64,000 nt of DNA from Varroa destructor (lineage: Eukaryota; Arthropoda; Arachnida; Mesostigmata; Varroidae): contig NW_019211457.1 in NCBI RefSeq assembly GCF_002443255.2, positions 24,643,377 through 24,707,376 of the forward strand, read 5' to 3'. The position numbers and the translations under genes are program-made. This document shows positions 49,296 to 61,748 of this stretch, piece after piece (position 1 is the first letter of the stretch; the number at the start of each line of letters is the position of its first letter). The notes below the pieces were generated by a model. The model did not search any database. It saw only the letters and a program-made list of their open reading frames with translations, and was not told the origin of the DNA.

Positions 49296-52200
49296 TTATA
49301 CAAATTGTCTAGCATTTACCAGCTGCCGGAGTCACTTTGCCTCTAGTTCATGTTCAGCTGTGATTTACATTATTGATTATGCAGCTTTCTACTAAGGTCT
49401 TCTGGCGATGACTTTCGTGGTGCAACGAGTCGGCGTCCGTCACGTTTTTCTAGCGGCCAATCCACATGTAATTGGGATTTCCACAAATGATATTGTAATA
49501 GATCGTCGTCGGAGATGTTACGCACTCAATCAAGCACGGACGAAGGCACTGAGTACACTATTTGCTGCTGCTGTTATTCGTGCATACTATATTGTCAGAA
49601 AGGGCGGTAGCGCTGATCCGATTTTTGCATCATTATTTCCCTCGGAACCGGCCGGCTGATTTCCCTAAAGCGACTACGACATCGAGCTATTATTTCTCCA
49701 GATTTAATACGTTCAGGAAATTTCATTTAATCATCTTCGCGAAATTCAGCTTAAAAAGCGTTTTATTTGAGATCATTTTGTTTTATATTTGCCGAAGGCT
49801 CGGCTTTCTTTTTGGCTGTATAGTAGTTACGAATAATGCTGACTTTTTTTTGCTCGATACTCTTCGTCTAGCGCTCATTCCTTCCTAACGGACCTAGCCT
49901 AAACGAAGGTTGACTAGCTAACGAAACCGTTCGTAGGCGTCGTGAAACCATTGTATCTCTGTACACGCTCAGCTCACAAATACACTCTACACAGTTTTTT
50001 TACTCGAAAATTGCGTGTAATCTTGCTTAAGTGACGGCATAATAGCTTATATGGAGCGTTATAATGGCTTGCTTTATCAGGCCTGGCTGTTGGTCCTAGG
50101 AATTTCCTTTTTATGACCACATATTAATAAACTGTCCTTCCAGACTACGTAACTAGGTACGAGAGAAGACACGTCGTGTTGGCGTTGTCCGGAGACTCGA
50201 AATAAACTAACTTTTGTTCATAAAAATGACGAAGGATTTACATTACAGTCAGCTCCGTTTGGAGCCGCATACTCTATCCGTATATCTATATTACAAAATA
50301 CTAAACGTGCGAATTTCGCTTGCCCAAAAGATGTCCTTCACAAAAGCAAACATTCAGGCTTTCTAGCCGCAGAAAGGAGCCACCATGTAAAAAGTCGGCC
50401 TTTTGCCAAAGGCAAACAGAACTTTCGTCCGGGGGTGGACTGATTATCTCACGGCAATAATAACCCCAGCAAGCTTTGTTCATGTGCTTATAACGGCGTA
50501 CACTGTTCGCGCATAAGCTGTGGGTTTGTAAAGCAATGGAAAAAGGGCTGCTTCAAGAACGTGTGCACTCAACACCCGAAATACTATAAGACCATTTAAA
50601 ATTATTTTTTATTTCATTATCATTTTGTATAGATATTATTATCAATATTAATTAAGTCAAAATATATGATCGTATAAAATATAAATGGACTTTGCCCAAT
50701 GCATTTAAGAGCCCGTATTGAACTCCATACAATTGTTTGATTCTCAAATTGAATAGGTTCAATCTATGCGAGGTAAATTACCAGCTACAGCAGACAGAAA
50801 CGGCCATTTTGTTTGAAATAGCAAAGATTAATCAAAATCAAGTCGCTTTGAGGGTGAATTCCATGGATTACTCGTTTTATTATGTCTTTCCCTTAAGCCG
50901 AACATTTAACAGCAGTCGAAATGTAAGGCAGCAACATACGAAAAATACGTTAAGCAGACGTGTCCACGACCAATCACGTTGCCAGCCCAAAGTCTATACC
51001 CTAAGATCGTTTATGTCTTAATGTCCCTAATTAATATATAGCAAGGTCATTAAAAAATATGTATATATATAGAAATATACAGCACCATGAGCACCACTAC
51101 TAAGACCTAAATTAGTAGATATGAACAAGATTACCAGCTATAATTAAAATGCTTATAGGGGTACTAAATATCATACCTATCGATATGTTGTCCTGTAATT
51201 TACCGATCTAGATATTGCGCTAGAGACAGGCAGCTCACAGTCGATATCAGCAACGGGTTAAGACCATACTAATCACAGAGTCAACAAGGGACCTAGATAC
51301 CCTCTGTCGAGTTTCAAAACCGTCTTTGAAGTTAAAAGTTAAATAGAGGAGCGTGATCAAAGACTGCTACGAGCGACTTACCCCCACTCCCCGCAACTTG
51401 AAGTCTGTTTTCCAAGCGCTCTCGGTCATTGCGATGACAAAGAAACCCATGTAATATTCTAAAAAAATATTTGATAAAATGGTGTAATTTAGTAACAATT
51501 TTTTTAGAACCAAATGATTTTTTAAGGCCTCTTTTATAATCCGTGGGCAATTAATATAATGGGCAATTAATGCTTCGACAAGTTTAAAATCTAATGATAT
51601 CATTAATTAGAGAGCTTCTTATTCTTTACATACCGTTGTAGCAGTTGCTATTTTTGCTACTCTGTTTTTTTTAATGGTCAGTGGGACAATAACTTGGTTT
51701 TGTGTTTGTCGTTTCGTTCCTGGTTGACTTCGGACAACTTTGCGATAAGTCTATGCAGACAGACCCACGCTGTTGTCAGCTGATTTTTCTTTTATTCTTT
51801 CGAGCTTAACGTCCGTTTTTATTCTTGTTAGCCATTGATCTAGATCGTTATGTCCGCTAAGATTACCTGTAATAGCTTAACCTGGCTCCCTCTAGTGGCT
51901 ACTTTCGCTCTTCGTTTCATTATTAGACCTTTCAACTGTTTCCCGACTCTGCATCACAGTTGTCATCGTTACGGCAGCTACTTTCAAATCAAATCATTTG
52001 CCAGTTGTTGTTGTTGCGACTGCTGCAGCTATTTACATTTTTCCAAAAATCGATTTCGCGTCATCAGAGCCCATTTACCCTGAGTTACTTCTGCTCTCAT
52101 CCGCTTCCACTTTGGCTGGCTTCAACTAGGATGCAAGCGCACAGCAATTCCAAACCCGTTACATGCTGCTATCGGATTTTTCTGTTTACAAAACGATAAC

Positions 52201-54311
52201 AGGAGCAAGTATACTGATTCGTTTCTACAAAAGGCCCTACCAGCAAAGGTTGCAAGCAAGATAACGCTTGCGGGACCTCTATTCAGGAACCGGCAGCAGA
52301 GGATCTGTGACGATCTGTATTGTAACAGAATATGTTGTTGGTGCTCACTTGTTAGCTCCTCTGCAGCTGTCGATAACGGCACTGCACACGTCGTCTCTTT
52401 TTTCGTGTATTGGTTCATGCCTTTACCTGACTCTACCTGTCTTCTGTGTGTGCGCGTGTGCTTGTGGGTGGCAGTGGGCGTGTGCCCGTTTATTTAACCC
52501 TGAACCGCACCTGTGTATTCGTAGCACGGAAGGAACCTTTGGAAAAAAACGAAGCTTTCAAGTTATAATGATACTGAATGCAACTTGATTGTATCAGACG
52601 ATATAGACCATTAAAGACATGACAATGATGCCCATTACACAATTATGGCGACCACCTACCCAGCCGATTTCTGTCGCCTTGTTGCTACTGTCTATCGGTA
52701 GTAATGGCGTTGATATGAAGTGATAGGAGACGTATGACGTTTCACGTCCAATGCCGCACGTAAGAGATCCGGATGAAAACCAGGTACGAATGCTCCTTAT
52801 GTAGGTATTAATTATTCGTGGTTTATGGCTGCGGGCGTCACCTGCGCTCAGGGCTAGAACATGAAGTGGCTTAGTTAATCATAAGTTTCATTCCTCTAGA
52901 CAAAGTTCGTCGCGAGGTCAGTTCGGGAACATAGAGGTCTTCTCTTCAGTGAACTTGTGGACTCTGACCGTTTTGAAAAGAACGGTTAATTTCACACACT
53001 GTGTAATAAGCAAATATGTTTCTGTGTGTGTATGTGTATATTAATAAAAAAAAAAAAGAAGAGAATCCGTAAGATTTGAGCCTGGAAGAATCGCTATTGC
53101 ACTGCTTATGATTATGAATCTAAGTTTTCATCGTAATCTCGTTTATGCCGTCGATTAGGAGGGTCCTGTCGTTTCGTTGCGTGTTTATTTTTTTCATAAT
53201 ATCCACTGAGTACAAAAAGAGTAGCAAATATATTTTCCTGGACAAAAATTCTATCGATTCGCATCTATGGCGCCAGATTCAAACTCTGGACCCATGGAAC
53301 TATTTCAACCTAACTATCTCACCCAGTTTACGAACACATGGTTTATACATGTTTTATGTGTTTATAATTGTTTAGAGACAAAAATCATACACGTTAAGGT
53401 CGCGCTGGACGGTTCGAAGAGGAAATGCGGCTGTCAGTCTACTAAGATGGGCACATTACTACAGTCCGCATTCGGTATCGCATCCGCAATCATAGACCGT
53501 AGCGAATTACAAAGTCATTATGTTCTATTGCCATTGCTATAGAAAGCTCTCGATTCCTATGTAACGTTGATGCATATAATTTCACCAGAGTGACGTTTTA
53601 CGTAGGATTAACGTATGAAAAACAATGTACAATATATTTCTTGCGATCTCGACGACATCGAAGCGGCTAAATAAAGTCAGGACCGTCAATTCAACAACAT
53701 CTGCTAAATGGTATGTTTCATAGTTTTTTTGTTTAATGTTGTTTTGAATCTACATCTTGGGTTTGCATAACCACCGTCACTATTTAGAATTCGTCACCCG
53801 ATATAGTTAAGTTACGGAATTTACGGAATAAGTTAGTAACAGGCTATAGTCCATATTAAACATAACAGAGTCAGCAGATAGATTATAATTGACCACAACT
53901 AACTTCGTCCTTCGTATTCGCTAGTAGCACCTCTAAGCTGAGCTGGGATACTACCATGACAGTCCCTAATGCTAACAATAATTATAGTTCGGGCATAATG
54001 GTAGTTTGTTAACCGATTGTATCAAACAGAACAAACCAATATTTTCGCTGAGACCTACTCGTAATACCGCAAATCATTATTCTTTCCTATTTTACGCACA
54101 CGCCATATCATGACAGCCTATACACCATACATATAATAACAGCCTCTTCTGCGTTCGACAAGAACCTTCGATGACACATCATTGTCAGCTTTTCGACCGG
54201 TACTTTTCAATAGTAAGCACCATAAACTGCCAAAGATCTTCTCGAAATCTTCATGACCTTCGTCATCGTCGATCTCAGTCCAAGAGGCCGTTCGACCGTA
54301 GGTGCGACGAT
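49296..54311. other. Stretch without a supported gene
   Basis: A + frame at 49408-49659 (begins MTFVVQRVGVRHVFL) and one at 50737-51021 look partly protein-like but lack domain or splice support. A CTCF-like motif lies at 51886. Frames at 51.85-52.6 kb are open on both strands and include a TTG/CAA run. Confidence 0.4.
51886..51899 (+). promoter_or_regulatory. CTCF-like motif
   Basis: CTCCCTCTAGTGGC closely matches the reverse of the CTCF core CCAC(C/T)AGAGGG. Sequence match only. Confidence 0.35.
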
Positions 54312-54374
54312 TTAGAGCTCTTCCAGGGCCCTGTTTCCTATCAGGCAGCTATCGTTCACCAACAAAACAAAGAA
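54312..54374 (-). CDS. Candidate terminal exon partnering the 54.7-kb exon
   Basis: On minus, an acceptor (caattaactgaccag) opens in phase 0 with FFVLLVNDSCLIGNRALEEL and then TAA. The phase matches the exon at 54680-54759, across an intron of 305 bp. Overlapping it in another phase, a minus frame without ATG runs through DDDEGHEDFEKIFG (about 54150-54360), so the true exon boundaries are uncertain. Confidence 0.3.
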   Translation of the reverse strand, partial: FFVLLVNDSCLIGNRALEEL

Positions 54375-54679
54375 CTGGTCAGTTAATTGATTCAAACGTT
54401 CAGGTGTCTTAGCGACCGTCTGTGGCTATAATGGTCATGACTCTTCTTGCCAATCTTAGCTTCTATGACAATTTCTTCATGTCTGTTCATCTCTTCCTCT
54501 TGAATAACAGTACACTGTCATTAAATTTCCCATAACCAGATGTTCCCAAGCCGTGTATTTGGAGGGTGATTAATTTTCTCCTACAACGGGCATCAAACAT
54601 AGCGGGAACAGACCAAGGGGAAAAAGGTTTGTAACTATTCTGAGTGTATTGCGCCGTCAGAAACAGATGTAGCACGTAC

Positions 54680-54759
54680 CTTCGCTGAGCCTAACTGCTC
54701 TTTCAGCCACTTGAAGTTTCCGTTGGCATCGATCAGACACAACGGTAGACAGATACTAC
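54680..54759 (-). CDS. Candidate internal exon, unknown protein
   Basis: This 80-base exon has consensus sites on both sides: an acceptor (ccaataatcacag) and a donor, GAAG|GTACGT. The only sensible frame reads SICLPLCLIDANGNFKWLKE then QLGSAK. Strong splice sites plus a compact hydrophilic and hydrophobic mix make this one of the better candidates after 20 kb. An ATG in good context upstream (54964, product starts MASDDKQPTKVFPSLN, possible donor GTATCA) could start the gene, but that donor's phase does not match. No family is recognised. Confidence 0.42.
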
Positions 54760-56210
54760 CTGTGATTATTGGCGAAGATACGAATAAACTTAATAGGCTA
54801 ATGATCATTCCATAATAATTGATATAAAAAATCGTCGCCAACTGTTAGAAGATTCGGTTGGCGTCATGACCAAGACCAAACGACATAAAAGGGCAAGTGC
54901 TAAAAGCACGTGATACGTTCAAACTGGGGAAAACTTTAGTGGGCTGTTTATCGTCACTGGCCATCTGTGCATTTGCCGCTCAAGATATGAGAAAAAGATC
55001 AGTTCTTTCTAGAACAAAGTAAGAAGCTCATTATGACAAAGAACAGCGCGCAGTTTTTGGATATTAAAAAAAGGTCAGTTGTTATTTTATCTTTTCTCGT
55101 TGGACGAACCCCCCGCGAAGATTGAAGACATCCCTTTTACACGACCAATTACGTTATTGACAGTTCCCATACACAATTTAAAAGTTCATTTTCATAAGGA
55201 AAGCCGCAAAACCCTAGATGGAGGTTAGATCTAAAGAACTCCAAAAAAAAATGGCTCGAAAATTCATTTTTGTTATGCCTAATTATACTTCATTATTACA
55301 AGCTGTTTTTTTTTTTATAACTTTTTGGCTGTTTTAAGATTTTGAATTTCAAAAACTTCCAGCTTTTTCACTGTTAAGTGAAGTGTAATTCCGTTAGAAT
55401 TTCTTTGTATATTGCTCATTACATCAACAACTTTATACCGGCCAGAATCATGAAACTTACGATTACCGTTAAAACACGATACATAAAACGTTAAAACGAA
55501 TCAAGGAACGAGTATTTCAAAGTAGATTAGTTAATAGTTTAGTCCTAATTTGAAATTGTAATCGCTGTAAATGGCGGTAGCATTGGGCAGACATGATGGT
55601 TAGGAATAAAATTTTTGGCACACGCAAGAAATTTCGTTGAACTATTTGTTTTTATTTAGATCGAATTTTATACATGAAAGATAAGAGATATTCATATTTG
55701 GGAAGAGCTAGGAAAAGATTGGAAAGTTGGACACATCAATTACCTGGGCTGTAACCATGTTTATGAATGAGCTCGCAAATGTAATCGTGAAGTGTTTTGA
55801 AGGTCTATGCCTTTCTTACACTGTAGCATATTGTTGAATTGAGTGGGACGAATTAACGTAAGCATTTTAACAAGCTATTGTATACTTTAGTATTGTCCTT
55901 ATGAACGGCTACCCTGAGGACAGACAATTCTTGTCTCGTTTACAGGTTCCTATTGAATTATTTATTGCGGGTTTTATATACTGATTCTAGCGCCTTTTCA
56001 TCAATTCGCGCTCTGATAACACCATTAGGTAATTATTAAATTGTCCGGAAATGTACCGGTATTTCTGTTAATCGTTTTTCTGTGTCGGGCCATTCTTGGG
56101 TGGTGGCCAGGCGTTACATGGCACTGCAAAGTTCTCCCGATAGACCTAATCCAGTAATTTTATTTGTACCACAAAACGTCAAGTTCAATTAGGTAAAGTA
56201 AAAAAAAAGG

Positions 56211-56465
56211 ATGTTTCGAGTGGACAAAAAAAAAGTCTTCAATGCCGTCTTATGTCTTTTCATCAACGTCAAAACTGCCGAAACAATGGGCGTCAGTCGT
56301 CGTATATGTGACTTCGCCGTAGATGCGAGTTCTGCACGGAAACGTCTAATGAAGTTTATACGCTTTAGGAAAGGTTTTAGAAAAATAAAGAAAAGCTATC
56401 CGTGGCTGCTGCAGTCTAAAAGACGTAGTACCTCGTCTTTCCGAGTTCGTCAATTATCGTGTTAA
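56211..56465 (+). CDS. Small basic protein, helix-turn-helix-like; possible transposase fragment
   Basis: 84 codons run from ATG to TAA. The middle part (LFINVKTAETMGVSRRICDF) follows the pattern of a helix-turn-helix in which a Gly-Val-Ser-Arg turn leads into the second helix, as at the start of many transposases. The C-terminal half is strongly basic (KRLMKFIRFRKGFRKIKKSY). No further transposase domain is seen downstream and no terminal repeats were found. It is either a small DNA-binding protein, a remnant of a mobile element or a chance frame. Confidence 0.35.
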   Translation: MFRVDKKKVFNAVLCLFINVKTAETMGVSRRICDFAVDASSARKRLMKFIRFRKGFRKIKKSYPWLLQSKRRSTSSFRVRQLSC

Positions 56466-57962
56466 GGATTTTTCTAACAACGATGATTACCGAATAACTT
56501 CGCGTCTTTTAGCTCTATCTTTAGATCTAATATGGAATAGATTCACCTTCTACATCGGCAGAAAGTCACTTTTGTTTTTTTTTTTTGCAATCAGGGTTAC
56601 AGTAAAATGCTGTAATATAACAAAAAACAATTTCAGACAACACATAAAATCTATTCTATAATATATATACACTTATGTAAAGCAGTACATTTCAGTTAGA
56701 ATAATATGAAAGTAAAGGATGTCAAAGTCCATTTGCCATTTGTATGGATTTTTCTCTGTTTAATAGCATAACGTTCGTTATTAACAACTACCTGTAGCAT
56801 TGACATCGAATTGGGTGAAAGCTGGCCAGGCTATAGAAGCAACAGAATTAACACGGAGAGAAGCCTTATCATCCTTGACCAAAATAGATACTGGCTAGGC
56901 TCATATAGGCGTAACAATGGGTGGCACTTGCACTCATTCAAAGCAAACAGCTAAATCGAAGGCCGCGAAGATCCCTGTCGCGGTCAACTCCTCAGCCGAA
57001 AGATCTTGAAATAAGGGACATGGCCGCATGTTGATCATACGACAAGTACCTAGATAACTTTAACATAATACGCTTTTCACAGGTCTTCGGCATTTACTTC
57101 CGATTCAGGAATCAGAAGTTAACAACATCGACTAAATGTTTGCTCTATACGATCGAAAGCCTGGCTGGGACCTATCACTGTTATGATGTACACTCTTGTT
57201 AAAATTGTACTCCTCTAGTCCGTGTTCGCTTCACACAACATATAATAATATCTGGAAAATCAGTACCGGAACATAGTTTCGGAAATACGTGTCCGGTAGT
57301 TTTTTGCTGCTAAAAATATTTAGACAAGCTTTGAAGAACGGTTCAGATTGATCGAGCGCCGTTTCGTTCACAAAGTTCCCACTGCAGGAGTTCCTGTAGG
57401 ATGACCTTTTAAGCGATATACGTTAGTCAGCTAGTAATAACAAAACCAATGTATTATTTCAAGGGTTTTGTATCATCAGGTGTTATTATCAGCAGCAGCC
57501 AGAGCAGTTCTAGCTCGAACAAGGGGTCGCGACTGTCGTACGAACAGCATAATTTCGAATCGGCCCTTGACACTTACCGTAGTAAATAGCAGCAATGCGG
57601 TGTTATACAGTACGCGTGCTTAACTAAGCATACAATAACTACCGCACCTGTCAACGGTCAAAGTGCTAGCAATAAGTACGTATTTGAATGTTAGTAAGCA
57701 TTTACGGAAACCGGTAACGAAGCCTGTTCACGCAACAGAACCACACCAGTCAACACTATTATAGAATCACATTGATGAACGCCAACAGCAACCGCACCGA
57801 AGCCTATAATTTCACGTTTGTATTTTGCATTTATTTCTAGTCTGCTTTATATAGGGAACGCTATTGACAAGCATGCGCGGCAATCTAACTACTCTCGAGC
57901 TGCTTCACGTCTTTGGAAGTTTTTCTCAGTCACGGTTTTTTTTCTGACAGTGCACATTTGCC

Positions 57963-58061
57963 ATGGGAGATATCGCCATCAAATCAGAGATCCTACATCG
58001 TCGAAGGAAAAAACGAAGACCGAGACTAAGGAAAACCTTCGAAGATGTGATGCAGCTCGAG
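57963..58061 (+). CDS. Candidate first coding exon, nuclear-type basic protein
   Basis: The ATG lies in excellent context (TTTGCCATGGGA). It opens 33 codons ending CTCGAG|GTAGTT, a fair donor in phase 0. The product starts MGDIAIKSEILHRRRKKRRP; the RRRKKRRPRLRK run looks like a nuclear localisation signal. It is too short to assign a family, and the next exon was not found. Confidence 0.37.
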
Positions 58062-58378
58062 GTAGTTAAATTACCGCGCATGCTTGTCAATAGCGTGCCT
58101 TATGTCCGCCGCCAGCATAATTGCTTTGTTTTCGTTGTTTGGGAATAGAGCTAAACACTTGCACTATCATGGCCATTATGAGCAGTACGTAAGTAGTCTA
58201 ACAGGGAACTTGGAACTGTTCATGTTGAATACTGATGTTGCAACGGTCAAGTGGATGGGAGAACTTAATTTTTTTTTTTTATCATTTACTCTTTTTTGAA
58301 GATTATATAGTACTACGTAGTGTGGGGTTCGTTAGCGTCGTCATGAATGCGCGATTCATTGAAAAATGGTGCTTATCT

Positions 58379-58720
58379 TCAAAAGGTAGATGTACATGGC
58401 ATATTTAATGTAAGTACGTTCATCCAAAAATTTTGCAAAATCCGTATGTAGCGTCTTCTATCTGGAGTACTCGATCCGACGATGTTTGACTGACCTAACG
58501 TCTGTTGCTCTGTTCGGGCAATAGAATCCTTAGTGCAATTGAACCTACCATAAAAGCTTTTATAGTAGTTTTTATGTACTCGATAATTTATTCTGTTGAC
58601 TGTTGTTAGATTTGCTTGTTGGTTTATTGGAACTCTGCAATAAAGTGAGTTCTCATGTTTGCAAGCTAGTTCCTCAAATAACCGATATCCTTGCTCATAT
58701 GCCCTTAAGCAGATATGCAA
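58379..58720 (-). CDS. 113-codon minus-strand open frame, unknown
   Basis: A long open frame with diverse residue use (for example YRLFEELACKHENSLYCRVP). It lies downstream of, and on the same strand as, the two-exon candidate at 59.3-59.7 kb. A possible acceptor before GAACTAGCTTGC would allow it to follow a donor (ATG|GTAACG) inside that candidate's second exon. Length alone is near what chance can give in this DNA. Confidence 0.22.
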   Translation of the reverse strand: MHICLRAYEQGYRLFEELACKHENSLYCRVPINQQANLTTVNRINYRVHKNYYKSFYGRFNCTKDSIARTEQQTLGQSNIVGSSTPDRRRYIRILQNFWMNVLTLNMPCTSTF

Positions 58721-59267
58721 TCATAGAATAACCAAACTGAGGGCAAAATGCCAACCATGAAATGTTACGATGACCGGTAGGAGCTTCTGATATCTAAGAA
58801 ATAACTCAAACGAATCTCGGCACGGTCGTTCTTTCTTCTTTTATAATACGGTTCTTTTAAAAGTAAAGAACGCGTTTAGAGTGATCGAGTAGGCCAAGGG
58901 GCCCCGGGCTGTGAACTGTAAATCTTTACGTAATCTATTAATAGATAATAATAGTCCAACAAGAAGATAATAACGTTACATTTGTCGATAGTTACATTAC
59001 TAGTTAGAAACTTCGCACTCTAAATAGTAGAAACAGGAAAATTTTGAAATTACTTCCACTTATTGATTGGAATGCATTTGAGTAGCTGCCCTTCATTGTT
59101 TCTAATGCCGTTCTAGTAAATCATATTTAGGTAATTTACGTAGATAAAGCTTCACTGGTTAAGTGGTCGTGTCTTCGATGTGCCATTAGGGGGGTAGCAG
59201 GTCATCGCATCAGGAACAACCCCCTACGCGTTCCATTACGTACATTCGATAAAAGTTCTGACGAGTA

Positions 59268-59442
59268 TTAGTTCCAGTCGACACTTATGCATAACGTGCA
59301 CACTCTAGCGCACGTTACCATTACTACTAATACGAATTGTTTAAAGAATTGGTCGGGTACGAAGACGTAGCGATTTTTTTCAATACGTCTCCTTTTGAGC
59401 ATCGATGCAGTGCGGTGCTTCCTTATACTACCCCATTTTCTC
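59268..59442 (-). CDS. Two-exon candidate gene, exon 2
   Basis: After a 106-bp intron with acceptor tccagtatag, the frame completes the Trp codon begun in exon 1. It reads RKWGSIRKHRTASMLKRRRI, then EKNRYVFVPDQFFKQFVLVV and stops at TAA 59268-59270. A basic cluster is followed by a hydrophobic stretch. A good internal donor (ATG|GTAACG) means the stop may belong to an unspliced form. Confidence 0.35.
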
Positions 59443-59548
59443 CTATACTGGATCCAGCGATTACGGTCAGTTATTAAAATCAATAGGGACGGAGCGGATT
59501 TGTAGTCGACAGTCAAACGTCGCTGATCATTTTCATTTGCTGCTTTAC

Positions 59549-59727
59549 CAAATCAAACGTTCACTATGCATATATGCGCATATGGATTCAAGCATGGCTT
59601 TTAGAACACAATTTCTACTAGGTATTTCGTGGCGAAGCTCTTTAAAAACGCGCTGAGTAAGAGCGTCGTCGAAATTGCGTTTCGTATTATAAATAAAGTC
59701 CAACGGACTATAATCAGTGACGCTCAT
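59549..59727 (-). CDS. Two-exon candidate gene, exon 1
   Basis: The ATG (G at -3) opens 59 codons plus two bases and ends at ATTTG|GTAAAG. The product starts MSVTDYSPLDFIYNTKRNFD and continues through VFKELRHEIPSRNCVLKAML, with a helical, charged, low-bias composition typical of real coding sequence. With exon 2 the total is 117 residues in phase. No family is recognised; there is no signal peptide or membrane segment in this exon. Confidence 0.42.
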
Positions 59728-60012
59728 AGCGTTGTGCACACGCGGCGATTACCGGGAGCCTACCGAGCGTTCGTGCGTGGGCTAGTGCGGCCATAGCTGC
59801 GATTACAAGAGTCTTGTACGAGTCTGAAGAAAGGGGCGCAGTTGCCCTTGCCTGCTTCGGCATTGCGACCGTATAGTTTGTTTAAGATATAATCCTATCA
59901 CGGCGTGTCAAGCCGCTTCATAGCTGTGAGGTGCGTGGTCCCGTGCACGCGGAAAACCGGTAAAACGGTGAGTTAACCTCACGAAAACGAGTGTTATCAG
60001 CAGCATAACGAT

Positions 60013-61054
60013 TTAAAAAAGGTCAAAAACTACATTAAAGAAACCGAATAAGAAAATTGCTGTGTTGCTGAGTTTTGATCCACTTCGAAGATCCTTCAGG
60101 AAGACCAATGTCGAACTCACTGATATCGACTTCAGTGAGCTCGGTGGTCTGTGTAGGAAAGCTAGAAGCGTACCTAGGCCGAAAAAAAATACACGCCAAC
60201 ATGGGAACGAAACGAGTTGAATGGTATACGACACCAGCAACTGCGGCGTTCCCCGACGGCAACAATGACTGCTGTCATTAAGATCTACACAATGCCAAAA
60301 CTCTATCACACAGTGGGACGATGGTCATAGGACATCTATGGTGCTTAAGTGTTTCCGCAGTGCGGCTGAAAGGATACTTGCGTGTGTCGTCATCGAGGAG
60401 CTTAGGATACAACAGTCTCAACGGCAGTGGCATTTTGCGGCGGCTAAGGGCTGCCGCACCAATGGATAACAGATAAATACAACGACGATTTTCGTGTTTT
60501 CTCTAGTGTAGTCGTTCTCGGTCGAATTTAATGAGCACTTTGCCAAAGCTGAAGCTTCAAAACGGATAATCTATTTGAAGTGGTCGGTGAAATTTGAAAG
60601 GATAGCTTTCAGGCGGCAGCAATAAAAGAAGCAGAGCAAAAAGGTGCAGAAATATTATTAGATTTATGAGGGGTTCGTGTTTTTGCCGCGTTTCTCTGTT
60701 CAAGCTCTATTAATTCGTTCAATATCGACTGCTAAACTAGTTAGATTTTAATTTGTTAAAGGAACATCAACGAATTAAAGGCAATATATATAAAAAGACT
60801 TTTAGCTACTCGCGGTACGAGGCTAACGTACCACAATGACGAACCTGCAATACCAACGAAAATTGTACGGTAATAAATGCGAACCCCCTTATCGTTTTTC
60901 GGATCCGCTCAGATTCGTCGGTGACGTGCTGAAAGAAAAGTGCTGCCCCAAAATCCTCGATGACCGGACGCATCCTCAAGGCCGGCACTGATCTGATACT
61001 AATATGCCCATTTTGCCCAGCAGCTAATTTCTCTTTCGGTTTCTTTACTTCCAT
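60013..61054. pseudogene. Second block of broken protein-like frames
   Basis: On plus, three successive open stretches in different phases look protein-like. One is about 60013-60216 (SFDPLRRSFRKTNVELTDID, then FSELGGLCRKARSVPRPKKN), one about 60279-60472 (VLKCFRSAAERILACVVIEE) and one 60831-60989 (MTNLQYQRKLYGNKCEPPYR, then FSDPLRFVGDVLKEKCCPKI). The minus strand also has 82-codon (60806-61054) and 98-codon (60013-60309) frames. Stops and frame changes between pieces, with no clear splice sites, suggest a decayed coding unit; overlapping exons are the alternative. No family is recognised. Confidence 0.33.
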
Positions 61055-61201
61055 CTATCTATTATTATTAAGCTTCCCAGGATATAGACATTTAGTTTAG
61101 AAACATAGGAAACATCTTGTTTTGAGTGTAAGTTCAAATTCTAACATTTTTGCAGGCCTATTCTTACAATCATCACTGAATAGTTTTGAATTCTACTAAA
61201 G

Positions 61202-61228
61202 ACATTCTAGCAGAGTCTGCTAGAATGT
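61202..61228. repeat. 12-bp perfect inverted repeat, 3-base loop
   Basis: ACATTCTAGCAG, loop AGT, then its exact reverse complement. Confidence 0.92.
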
Positions 61229-61712
61229 TTTACTACACATATATATATCTTCATATCTTACTTTAGGTGTCCTTAGTGCATTTTTATGCATAGTTAATCT
61301 GTGTCTGAGCTCGAAAGCTGTTCAGCGGCCCTTTCAAAGCTCTCGGGAGCTTTCCTCAATCGAAGTTTTAATGACTCACTCATCCGTGTTAAGACAGCAT
61401 GACAAAACTAGTCAAATGATTGCCAAACACGGGCTGAACTGCTACCAGTTCTGCTAAACCGTATTTTTCTTGACCTCGTATTGTAACATCATACACCGAA
61501 AATTAATTTTTGTCGCGTCTATAAAATTCTGTCACACATGACGGATCACCCGCAGTGTCTATGATAAGTTACGTCAATGATCAGTGAAAATAGTGCGTCT
61601 TCCGCAGATGGAGAATTGACTTAAAAAGTTTCCGTAAAAAGATCCGAGGAATTACGAAAGGAGAAAGTGAATCTGAATTTGGGATTTCAATTAACATCGT
61701 CTGATGCCGTAA

Positions 61713-61748
61713 CTTTCTGCATGGCTATTCAAGTAGCCATGCAGAAAG
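61713..61748. repeat. 15-bp perfect inverted repeat, 6-base loop
   Basis: CTTTCTGCATGGCTA, loop TTCAAG, then its exact reverse complement. Confidence 0.92.
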
